Assembly (NCBI GenBank): GCA_026419785.1 | Contig: JAODTK010005603.1 | Coordinates: 1 to 64,000 of the forward strand | DNA from: Sclerodactyla briareus | Lineage: Eukaryota > Echinodermata > Holothuroidea > Dendrochirotida > Sclerodactylidae | Reading direction: 5' to 3' | Length of the DNA: 64,000 nucleotides | In this document: piece after piece, positions 46,101 through 56,735 of the stretch | Numbering within the stretch: the first letter of the stretch is position 1 | Layout: every line of letters begins with the position of its first letter | Made by a program: the position numbers and the translations under genes | Notes under the pieces: generated by a model | The model's database searches: none | Told to the model about the DNA's origin: nothing | What the model saw: the letters and a program-made list of their open reading frames with translations, nothing else

Positions 46101-47320
46101 TCCTTCCCATGCTTACAAAATTAGGGATCAATGTAGTACCATTATAGGGACCACATACAAAGTAAATCCATCCAGTGAGTCTCTTGAGAGGCGAACCAAA
46201 TTCAACATATTAGCACTCTTGGACATTATCATTTTTTCCTGTCATTTGAACTTGACTCTCTTTGAACCTCAAGATGACCTTGACCCCACACCCGAAAGGG
46301 ATCTGTAATATCAGGGAAACCCACCTCCTGTGGGGTCGAGTTAAATCGTGTTAACGAGCTAACTTTAACTTGGGCAAGATTAATCACCTTTTTCTCAGTT
46401 TTCCATTCTCACGTCTCCCGCAAAACTGACTAGACTGTCCACGCTAACAAAACACAGGTTTATTGTGTACTCCTCGTTAGAAAGCTGTATACTGAATTTT
46501 TCAAAAACGGACCAGGTGCATTCTGGATTATCGTGTTAACAAATTTTCAGATTTTGACCTTCCGATTATACTTTGACCTGCCCCACAATTAGGGATCATG
46601 CTACTTTATGGGGACCACATATACCAAGTTCACCTTCAGCATTTCATCGTAGGTGGATTAGTTATTTATACGTGTTAATGAGCTGTCCACCATGTTCCAC
46701 TTATTTATTCTCACAAACATAACTTCCCAGTCCGTTCCCGCCCCAAAACAACGGGGTTCCTATAATCCCCATAAGAAACGGCGACGCTTTTGCAACCGAG
46801 TTTCACGCTGGTTCGAAACCAGGACTCTGGAATTCTCGTGTTAACAAGATTTTCAGACTTTGTGGCGCTCTCTTGACTAAGAGTTACCTTTTGCCTGACC
46901 CGCCTGACCCCAAACCAATGCCTGTAGCCTACTCTTTGGGGAAAGCCATATACCGTATGGCCTCCATCTATCCCATGTGGGTCGAGGTTTTTCGTGTTTA
47001 CCAACAAGCCTAAATTGGCCAGATTATTCAGATTATCATTTGTTCCACAATTTCCTATTTTTTCCTTTTTTTTCCAACACTGACCCCCGACCACACCAAA
47101 AACAATAGGCTACCTGTACTGCTCGTATACTCCCCATAAGATCAGCTTATATCCTGAATTCCAACTGGTCGATCGGGAATTCGGACAATGTGTTAAGAAG
47201 ATGTTCCGACTTTTGACCGCTTCTTGCTTTGACCTCAGATGACCTGATGACCTACCACCAGAACGATGGGATCCTGTACCCATTATGGGGGACCCATCGG
47301 GTCGAGTTACTCGTGATTCA
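46100..47320. repeat. TGACCT tandem repeat, about 310-base unit, diverged subfamily (copy A)
   Basis: Units are marked by GTGGGGTCGAGTTxATCGTGTTAAC near 46,330, 46,650 and 46,975 and by ACCCCxAAACAATAGGxTxC half-units. TGACCT-CAGA-TGACCT at 47,230-47,245 is a perfect DR4. A relative of the 14.5 kb array but with TTAACAAG in place of TTCACAAG. Copy B equivalent 54,980-56,100. Confidence 0.8.
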
Positions 47321-47639
47321 TTTCAGCCCAGTGGCGTAGGTAACGCATTTGAAGTGGGGCTGAATTTGTAACGTCCAATGGGGGAGGGTCCTACTCTAAT
47401 GAGAAGGAGTGTCCCGTCCCTCTTTGACTGAACCATTTTTATTTTTGCATTTTCAGATAGGTCTATATGCAAATTTGGTGCATCTAGCACACTATATACA
47501 ACCCCACCCCATATCCATTTGGGTGAAAATCCCATTCTTCACGATTACGGATTACGACGAAGGCCTTGAGGTTGCTCTAATCACTTCTGGCTATATGCTA
47601 AATCTGTTTTTAAAGTTTTTCCTCAGTTGAAATAGTGCT

Positions 47640-48010
47640 TTAGAAACGTTGTCACGTTCACTCACCTATAACATCTCTGGGACTCATTATTATACTGTAT
47701 GTGTTGCTGGTGATCCTACAATCGCTTGATTCTAAAAAGCCTTGATTTAAGTTTCATGTTTGTGAAATGGAGAAGATCTGATTATAACACAGGAAGAGTA
47801 CTGGCAGCAGCTAGCTATACCATTCCCGATTGTACCCCGTCGTAGGTGCCCATAATCAAACACCTGGGAATATAGTAGCAACATAGCATGAGGTTGAGCC
47901 TTTGCCCAAGCGCACGAACGGAAGAACAGCTGATCGTTTTTGTGGGATTCGAACTTATGTTCTTGCAATTTGGCATGCTTGAGGTCTACGAGAGCTAATC
48001 CGATCTCTGA
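47640..48010 (-). mobile_element. tRNA-derived SINE (copy A)
   Basis: On the minus strand the 5' head (about 48,005-47,940) has a tRNA-like A-box (GGATTAGCTCTCGTAGACC) and B-box (AAGTTCGAATCCCAC). It is followed by a body with the CGTGCGCTTGGGCAAAGGC segment common in animal tRNA SINEs. Copy B keeps a better A-box (GGATATAGCTCAGTCAGTAG). The 3' end is not defined. Confidence 0.6.
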
Positions 48011-49108
48011 TCCAATGAGGAATTGAAGAACTCTTCGACATTTTTTTGTAATTATTTCAAAGAGAAAACTTTTGGTTCAGGTAAATCATAAAATTATTTA
48101 TATACTGCTACTGTACTGATCCCAGTTTTAATGTAGACCTATAACAATTTTTCTGTTAACATCTCTGCCGACTTGCAGACAGACCCTGTATATAACAAAA
48201 ATCAGTAAAAAATTGAAAATAAGGGAAAAGCGTAGAACAATCCCCTGGGGAGCTTTGCGAGCCGTCCATCCATGAAATGAAAAGCCATTTCATTTGTTAC
48301 CCAAATTAAATAAAATTAACCAATGTGAAAGTGAACCCCCTTCACCGACCCCTACAAAACTTACTCGTGTTTTCATTCTAAACCTATAGACACCTAATCT
48401 AATCGCCATTAAACCTCTGTCCAGTATTTGGAATTTATAAATTTTTCAAATGGCAATCTGTCCTATGGGGCCAATGCAAGAGGAAGAACCATGACTCTAA
48501 CATTTCGTTTGATAATGCTACTTTTCACACAGACAGCTCTCTTGAAAAACAAATTTTTAATTCAAAAACCGATAGGCTTACGGCAATGAACGCACTAGTT
48601 AGCATTCCCCAACCCTAAACCATAAAGTGCAGGGATACCCACTCCAAGGCGAATATGCCACTGTGGTTGGCTAATGAATAAACATTGCCAGATTATCTTA
48701 TGTTGTAAGAATTCCAATATACTCGTCCTTCTAGTTGGAATCTTAATACAGTTGGAATCTCTAATCTTGTGCCCTGGCTATCTGCTGATTGTCTGAAGCC
48801 CAATTCCGATAGCAATGCTCCATGTGTTTTTCAAGACCTGGATCAATTCTTTATGGCTTTGTTGCGTGCAGTACTTCACTTAGAGCTTTTATATCGCTGG
48901 TTCGGCACGCACACACGCGTAGGCCCTGAACGTTCAAAATATGGCCGTAGAGTAAAGCTAATATATTCATATTCTAGGTTTCGTTAGGTCGTATCGTTCC
49001 CCGTGGAAAGATGCAGTGTGGAGATACCATAAATTAATTCTGGAATTATCCCTAATACAATATATTCTACTAATTTGTGAAATAATGAAAGAAAGGTTTT
49101 ATATTTTT
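48011..49108. other. Unassigned part of copy A
   Basis: No gene or repeat family recognised beyond the duplication itself. Confidence 0.4.
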
Positions 49109-49330
49109 TATTTTTTTTTTTTTTTTTTGCCTTGTGGTAAGTGGGTGGCGCGATGATCTTTCGCGCCCCTCCACGATTTTGAGTGGGGTCTGGCGTGGTG
49201 GCGCTGGCGCCCCCTCCCCACAAGCCCCCCCCCCCCCCCCCCCCCCCCCCGCACCCCCCACCCCCCCCCCCTGCCCCCAGTCCCCCCCCCCCACCCCCCC
49301 ACCCTCCCCCCTCCTCCTCCGGTGCCGTCG
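49109..49330. repeat. T run and long C-rich tract (copy A)
   Basis: T19-like run at 49,109-49,128, then C26 at 49,225-49,250 and almost pure C with A interruptions to 49,312. The glycine/proline-rich ORFs here are homopolymer translations. Copy B has a much shorter tract (57,849-57,870), so the run is unstable or mis-sequenced. Confidence 0.85.
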
Positions 49331-50520
49331 GCCCTTGTTTCACAGCCATTGGGTTTCTGTGTTGCTAGTTTGTTGGTTATGGGACATATAAGGGAAGCAG
49401 TGTCTGGCGCCGCGTTGGCACTTGGGTGTCAAAAACCGAGGGCAAAGCGAATTGTTTGGGGGGGGGGGGCATAACATTTTCCTTTGGAGGATCCAAGCCT
49501 GATTCCCTAGGCATCGGGCGCGAATCGCGCCTACGCGTGGTGGGGTCAAGGGGCCCGCCTTGGCGCCCCTTGTTGGGTGGTGTTGGGTCCCCCGAAGCTC
49601 CGATCGCGATTCTAGAGCTTTCCGGGGGACTAAATCCACTTATAATTGATGCATTTTGTTGGCAGTTAGTATTCAAAAATTACAATAACGAAACTCACCC
49701 CGTTTATAGGATTATTCTCATTCAATGTTTCCAGATCAATGTTTTATTTTCCTCTCCGTTCCTGAAATTGTCGTATTAATTTCCTGTCTCCTAGCGTGAC
49801 TTCAGAGCTCAAAACGGGGGGGGGGAAACTGGGGGGCAAACGACTAAGTTTGTGGGGTCCATATGCCCCCACATGGCCCCCACCCCCCTCTCGCCTGTAG
49901 CGCCGCCCACTGAAGGGAAATTCAGGTTCAGCACGAGTCAAAATAATTAATCGTCTTAACTGCAAGACTAGTGGCACAAAACAAATATGCAAAGCCAACC
50001 ACATGTACGGATCCTCAGTAACAAAGTACCGCGACAAATATTGTGTTGCTATTGCTGGCCACCCAAGCGTCCATGAGGTAAACCAACACTCACCATAGGG
50101 TTACTCTCACGTGGAGAACTTCTAACCTACAACTGCCAAACCCCTTTCACCAATTGTAATATAATAAGCGGGCGATTGGATTATGATGACCAGCCAACCG
50201 TTAATACAGGTTTAAATAACATACTGACGCACAATATCCACCGTGCCCTTCGAGGAGAACGAATCATGTAATAAATACAGACAAACGCAATGTATACCGT
50301 GACCGCATGTCACTGTCCCAGACCTTTTATAATATGGCCGTCTGTGATTTTGTAAATCATCTCACAGTCACTTGGCTCGGATTCGCACCTGTATGGACCG
50401 GCAGCTGTCAACTAACGGAAGTCACCGTTTCTATAAGCTATAGCCCATTGAACTAATAATCTCGATACATCAATATAACGACTCTCACAACTGTTGCTTG
50501 TTGAGACTGTGTGGATGCAG
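49331..50520. other. G/C-rich repeat and spacer at end of copy A
   Basis: Includes GGGGCGGGCC-type segments (GGGCCCGCCTTGGCGCCCC near 49,551), G runs at 49,458-49,468 and 49,816-49,826, and unassigned sequence to the junction. A purported coding frame at 49,426-49,779 is not kept in copy B. Confidence 0.5.
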
Positions 50521-51109
50521 ATACAGTACACCAGGAGATACGGAAATACATGAAATTGAAGAATTTTGTTTGTCTTCACTGGGGGGAAACTTGTATTGGG
50601 GAAGGGGGAGGAGGGGAGGGGGGAATGGAAGCAACCCCGTTTTTATAAGAGGGCCAACACACAACACTTTGGTGGTCGAAAATGTAACACTAAATTGAGA
50701 GGAGGGATACCGCAAGAAGAGGCGTTTCTGCTTTGTAATTAGGCATTTGTCAATAAATGCAGTTGATGCAGCTTCAAATAGGCTACATTTTTGTCAAGTT
50801 CTAAGCGCCTATGAACTGGGGGGGGGGCAACTTGCCACCCCCACCCGTAGCAACACCAATACTGGTCAGGAGGTACATATAGGCTGGTCACTGGGGCTAA
50901 TACTAAAAAATGACAATTCAAGAATTGTACTGACTCTTGTCTAGGGGAAATTTTGGTGCTAGTCCAAACTCAAACATATCGGGAATAACAATAAATGACA
51001 ATTCAAGAATTTGTACTGTCTCACTGGGGGAAATATTTGTGGTTGGCTATATGCTTGTTCTCATTCGTACAATGAATCGTTGCAGAGATTAAAGGATTGT
51101 CCTATGTGA

Positions 51110-51930
51110 CCTGGAATGACCTTGACCTGATACCCAAAAACATAGGTTATTCTTCATCACCAGTGTGACAAAAAAACAAAAAAAATCCACACACTTAATT
51201 TGAAATTCTAATACTTTGCATTCATTAGATATCATTATGACGAGCAGGTGTCAATGCCCAATTTTTCCACATTCCAGTGTTTTAGATGTTCTGACCTTCC
51301 ACATTATTGAGATAGCTTGTGTGATAAGAGTATCGTTAGTATGGTAGTGTCAGACTTTTTCGTTTGTCTTAACAAGGACGCTTCTGGCAAACACATAAAA
51401 GCATGCAAAATCAACGGGTCAAAAGGTAAGAGGTGAAAAGGTCAATAGGTCAAATGAGGTCAAAGTTGGACCACCATGAAGTATTTCACCCAGACGAACG
51501 AAACTTCCAATTATGACAGTCCTCCAAACTGTTTCGTTGCCGAGATATCTGACGAGTTTTTAGCTGTCTTGACTTTCTACCTTCATTGAGATAGCTTGTT
51601 ATACGAGTGATCGTAGAATGAGTAGTGTCATGACTTTTTGTTTGTCTTAACAAGGACGTTCAAGCAATACAAAGAAGCAAGGCAAAATCACCAGGTCAGA
51701 GGGGTCGAAGAGGTCAGAAGGTCAAAAGGTCAAATGGGGGTCAAAGGTCGGTCACCCCAATGTATTTATCCCAGACGAACGAAACTTTCAATTACGACAG
51801 TCCTCCAAAATGTTACGTTACCGAGATATATGACGGGACTTTCCTATGGTGACCTTGACAGCCTGACCTGACACAAAAAAACAATAGGGGTCATCCCTCA
51901 CTGATACAGTACCCACATACGCCAACTTGA
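51110..51930. repeat. AGGTCA tandem repeat, about 280-base unit (copy B)
   Basis: Units start near 51,287 and 51,566 (GATAGCTTGTxATA). 51,700-51,755 packs five half-sites in a row (GAGGTCAGAAGGTCAAAAGG and onwards), including GGGTCA-A-AGGTC. Confidence 0.8.
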
Positions 51931-51978
51931 AATTGATACCAGTTTGCGTAAGTTAGATATCGTGCTGCCAAGAGGTGT

Positions 51979-52081
51979 CACACACACACGCACACGCACA
52001 CACACACACAAGACACACACACACATTACCGCCACGTGCATGGACTGCATAGATTCCTGTTGCCTTCCCCCGGAAGGAATC
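51979..52081. repeat. CA microsatellite and GATTCC hairpin (copy B)
   Basis: CA tract 51,979-52,027, then GATTCC (52,052-52,057), an inner CTTCC/GGAAG stem and GGAATC ending at 52,081. Confidence 0.75.
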
Positions 52082-52197
52082 AAAAAGGATCCACGTGCAC
52101 GTGTAGTCGGGTACAGCGATTCGAGCGAAATAATAGGTCAACATTAAGCGCTCGCTGGCAGAGTGAAACCTTACGAGCGATGATCAGTGTTTTCATA

Positions 52198-52920
52198 GGG
52201 CCTTTCACACCGCAAGCGATTCGAACCGAGCGACGGCGAACTGAGCGACGGCGAATTGAGCGAATGTAAATACGCAATTTTGAAAACCCATATATCGCTC
52301 GAAGATTTCACACCAACCAGCCAACAGCGACTGAAGCGGCGCGACGAGCTCGTCGCTAGGACGCGCTCGGCATAATGTTTACAACATTATCTCACTCCCG
52401 AGTCGCTGAGGGGACAATGGGGAACACAGTGTGTTCCCTGAATGCGTTGAAGGTATAGTGTATGTGGCCTATATAGGATATGTTTACACGATATATGATC
52501 AAACACCGCAAGAAAAGCGAAAATGGAGACGAACATGGCGGTATTAGTACTGAAGATTCCTGAGTCTCGTAGCTGATAGGGAGCCATCTGTGGAAAAAAA
52601 AAGCAGCCACAGTCTACAATCAAAGAGATTCGAGATATAAATCTGGAAGAATTGTCTGATGTGAGCGCGTATATGACAGGTAAATAAATAATACATGAAT
52701 AAGGATCAGCTTTTAAGCATTAATTCGAAGGAAAAAACGCTACATTAGATCGCCTGTATTCGCTAGCAGTGTGAAAGCCCCTGGCGAGCGACCAATCGCC
52801 AAGACGATGGTCGCTGGGACGCCATCGCTCGAATTCGCGTTTGGTGTGAAAGAACCTTTACGTATTTCACAAGTCGCGGGTTCGCCTCGCCTCCGCTTCG
52901 CTGGTGGTGTGAAAGCCTCT
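52198..52920. mobile_element. Non-autonomous DNA transposon-like element with TIRs (copy B)
   Basis: Starts GGGCCTTTCACACCGCAAGC and ends GCTGGTGGTGTGAAAGCCTC, a cleaner inverted pair than in copy A. Repeated GAGCGACGGCGAACT units near the left end (52,226-52,262). Internal second pair at 52,769-52,850. Confidence 0.65.
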
Positions 52921-54980
52921 TCAGGCTCATAGGCTGACCTCATTTGACAACCCCTGAAAAGCATGCACCCCCTATATATAAAGCAACATTGGATTTATAC
53001 TCGGAAACGCTGCTTATAACGGCGAAAGGGTTAGGGACGGTTCTTCCTTGAATAGGCCCATGATAGGAAGGCGGTTCAAATGCAATGGGATAGCGTTCCC
53101 GATGGTTAGAACTTGCACCTATGAACTTGCACAAGGAATAGTTACGGGTATCGCATTCAATAAATAAACTGCGTATTATCATACGATTGTTATACACCTA
53201 AACTTTCTGTAATCGACAAATCGACATCCCATCAGCGTTTCCCATAACCAGGGGGATAACGTGCATGCAGGCCTACGTATTATGCACACAAGGGAGTGTG
53301 CCAGTGTGGGGAGCTTGAACCTTCATTACCAACTTTGCCAACTATCGCGTTCAAGATATTGGGTTTCAACTATGTGACCTCAAATGACCTAACAAACAAG
53401 GAAGGGATGTGTTAGAGTGTGACCTAATCACAAACGAGGAACAGAAGTTTTCTTGTGCAGGCGCCGTGTAGCGCCAGCAAGGGAAGGAGGGCAGGGAAAA
53501 TTTTTCCATTTGGATATTTCGTCCCAGATTTCCCACTGCTCCCAGTTTCGACGATCGCTGGGGAATGGCATTTATGGTCCATATTTCCAATTTTAGCGGC
53601 ACAAGGGGGGCAACCAAAGGGAAGAGCAAGACACTTCGAGACTATACCAAGTGGCGCGCCATACACATTAAATTATACAAAACGGGTTTATACCTACTCA
53701 AGTTATTGACTACGAAGCCCAATATCTAAGCAGATCATAGTCTACGCTAGTCATACGCAATTTCATAAAAATCACTCTACTGCGAGTTTCTTTCTTGAAC
53801 TTTGTTCAGGCGAGACACGGATACCCTGGTTCTATTCGAAGTTCATTTGGGCATAAGGTGTCTGCAGTATGCATGGACTCACCTGGCTCGTTAGGGCCCG
53901 GTATATGACTGTATTTATTAGGTTATGGTGAAGGTAAACACATATCCCGGTAAACCCGCGACAATGCCACCAGTAATACACACAGAGCGTATTGGAACAA
54001 CACGAGTAACAGCATGGTGAGTATCGATGAGCGACTGTGGTAATGGTAGAAAAAAAAACAATTGAATCATTTCGATAACTGAAGTGTACCAGGCGAAGAC
54101 ACTCGCTCATCGAACAATCCAAAGAGCCGTTGTGGCCCTAAGAAGATGAAATGATGGCTCAGATAACGACGGCCTGCCCGAAGATCGCTGGAAGTCTGTA
54201 TAAATAGGTACGTTGTAGAGGAGGGGTGCCCCCCCCCACCCTCTAGGAACAACAACAAATGTAACAAATATGGAATAGTTGGAAAATCTGGTGACCAGTC
54301 GGTAATGTTTTGAAAGGTTGCTCCGGGTCAATTTCCGCACGAAGACAGGATTCCTAATATGTATAATCTGGGGTACGTTTGGCATCTTTTGGATTTCGGC
54401 TTCGTGACAGCGTCGCTGTTGGAATTTTGGGGTTCATGCCTGTGTCGGTACACCCGTATTTGGAAAATTGCAGTTAACGTTGGAAACTCCGCCAATAAAC
54501 TTTTGGCAATTTTACATCAGGAATGAATGAGGTTTTGTTGAAATATACATGGGCAACCAGGGGCACCATATGGGGCGGACAACTCTCCCGCAGAGGGGCA
54601 TCTCTAAGTGCCCCAACGCGTGCTAAAAATGTTCCCACAATATCTTCGTTGCTCCGCGCCGCTTATAGTTTGTGTCCAAGGATCAAACTCCCAATTTCGG
54701 CAACTAAACAAGACACACAATTTTCATCATCAGGCAAGCCCTTCCCCCTTATTTTTGGTGGTACAATCGGGCAGGATACATGAAGATCAAACAGAAATGA
54801 GGGAAATTTGGGCAGGAAGTCCAAAAGTACATAATTGCCAGATCTTTCTGCAGAGTGCGCGATTTTTCACACTTGCAAAAGATGTTTTCTTCCGGCGATT
54901 CTGATAAAATCCGCGAAACCAATAAATGCGCGGAAAGTTTTTGATTTCTTGACTGATCCGGACTTGATCAAGCCACTTCC
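52921..54980. other. Unassigned part of copy B
   Basis: Equivalent to 43,926-46,100. No conserved reading frame between the two copies. Confidence 0.5.
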
Positions 54981-56100
54981 ACATATGCTTACAAAATTAG
55001 GGATCAGTAGTACCCATTTTAGGGAACTCACATACAAAGTAAATCCATCCAGGTGAGGGTTGAGGCGAATCCAAATTCAACATGATTAGGCACTATTGGA
55101 CTTATCAAGTTTTTCCGACCGATTTTTGAGACTTCGACTCTCTTGACCTCAGATGACTTTGACCCAACCCCGAGGATCATGTAATCATAGGGAGAACCCA
55201 CATCCATGTGGGGTCGAGTTTCATCGTGTTAACAAGCTTAACTTCGCAAGATTATCAATTTTTCTCAGTTGCCATCTCTCCCAAACTGACTCACTGCCAC
55301 GCTGACAAACAAACAGTTTTAGTGTACTCCTCGTGAGAAAGTGTAACTGACTTTCACGGAGCCATGGCATCTGGTATTTTATCGTGTTAACAAGATTTTC
55401 AAGATTTTGACCTCTGATTCCCTTTGTAACCTGACCCCGACAATAGGGTTCATGCACTCATATATGGGAACACATATACCAGTAAGATCTTTCATTCATC
55501 GAGGTGGAGTTGAGTTATCGTGTTAATGAGCTTCCACAATGTTCCCTTTTTTCTTCAACAAAACTGACCCCCGTCCGCACCCAACAACAGGGGTTCTATA
55601 ATCCCATAAACGGCTGCATACCGAATTTCAACCTGTCCGGACCAGGGAACTCTGGAATTATCGTGTAACAAGATTTTTCAGACTTTGTTGGCCTCTCTTG
55701 AACTAAGATTACCTTTGCCTGACCCCAAACCATGCTGAACCTACTCATTATGGGAAACCCATATACCAAGTATGAGCTCCATCTATCCACGTGGGGTCGA
55801 GTTTTTCGTGTTTCAAGCTAAACTTGGCCAATTTATCAGTTGTTCAAATTTTTCTATTTTTTTTCCAAACTGACCCCAACCACAACCAAAAACAATAGGC
55901 TACCTGTACTCCCCATAGAGAGCTGTATACTGAAGTCCACACTGGTCGATCGGGAATTCTGACAAATGCGTGTTTAAGAAGATTTCAGACTTTGACCATC
56001 TCTTGACCTCAGATGACCTTTGTACCTGACCCCAGAACGATAGGGATCATGTACCCATTATGGGGAGCCCATCGGGTCGAGTTATCGTGATCATTTCAGC
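54980..56100. repeat. TGACCT tandem repeat, diverged 310-base subfamily (copy B)
   Basis: Unit landmarks at about 55,209, 55,503 and 55,790 (GTGGGGTCGAGTT and TATCGTGTTAAxGAGCTT), spacing about 290. TGACCT-CAGA-TGACCT (56,004-56,019) is a perfect DR4, as in copy A. Confidence 0.8.
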
Positions 56101-56389
56101 CCCGTGGCGTAGGAAGAAATTGTGAGTGGGGGCTGAAGTTTGTAGCGTAGCAATGTGGGAGGGGCTAAGGGGAGGAGTGTCCCCTTCCCCTCTGGAAAAT
56201 TTTTGCATTTTCAGATAGGTCTAGATGGAATTTGTGTGCAATATGCACACTTATACACCCAGTCCATTTGGGGGAAAAATCCATTTTCAGATTAGACGAA
56301 AGGGCCTGAGGTTGGTTCTAATCACAATTCTGGCTAATATGCTAATTCTGTTTAACAGTTGTTCCCAGTTGTTGAAATAGTGCTATTAT

Positions 56390-56735
56390 AGGACTTTTCA
56401 CGTCACCCACATATAAAATCTCTGGGACTCACTATATCTGTAGGTGTTGCTGGTGAATACCTACAATCGCTTGATTATAAATCCTTGATTAAGTTTCATG
56501 TTTTTGAAATGAAAGATCTGATTAATCACAGGAAGAGTAACTGGCAGCACTAGCGAATACAATGCCGATTGTACCTCGTAGGTTCCCATATCAAACCTGG
56601 GAATAGAGGCGCAAATAGCAATGAAGGTGAAGCACCTTCCCAAGCGCACGACGGAAAAGCTGACGGTTTGTGGTATTCGAACTTAGTTCTTGCTTGCAGT
56701 CTTGAGGTCTACTGACTGAGCTATATCCGATCTCT
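56390..56735 (-). mobile_element. tRNA-derived SINE (copy B)
   Basis: The minus-strand head near 56,730-56,668 has A-box TATAGCTCAGTCAGTAGA and B-box AGTTCGAATACCAC. The body includes CGTGCGCTTGGGAAGGTGC. Same insertion as at 47,640-48,010, so it predates the duplication. Confidence 0.65.

Larger units (their letters stand above)
41430..50520 (+). repeat. Tandem segmental duplication, copy A
   Basis: About 9.1 kb, followed head to tail by copy B. Matching points, A with B: 41,885 with 50,937; 43,085 with 52,130; 43,700 with 52,760; 44,880 with 53,810; 46,330 with 55,210; 47,945 with 56,675; 49,500 with 58,010; 50,480 with 58,912. The copies have the same internal order: G-rich unit, AGGTCA array, CA tract and hairpin, TIR element, unassigned part, TGACCT array, SINE, spacer, G/C-rich part. 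They differ mainly by single-base gains and losses. No gene was recognised in either. Confidence 0.9.

Noticed and set aside
48984-49391. Glycine- and proline-rich frames on both strands
   Set aside because: Translations of C-rich homopolymer; copy B has a much shorter tract and no equivalent product.
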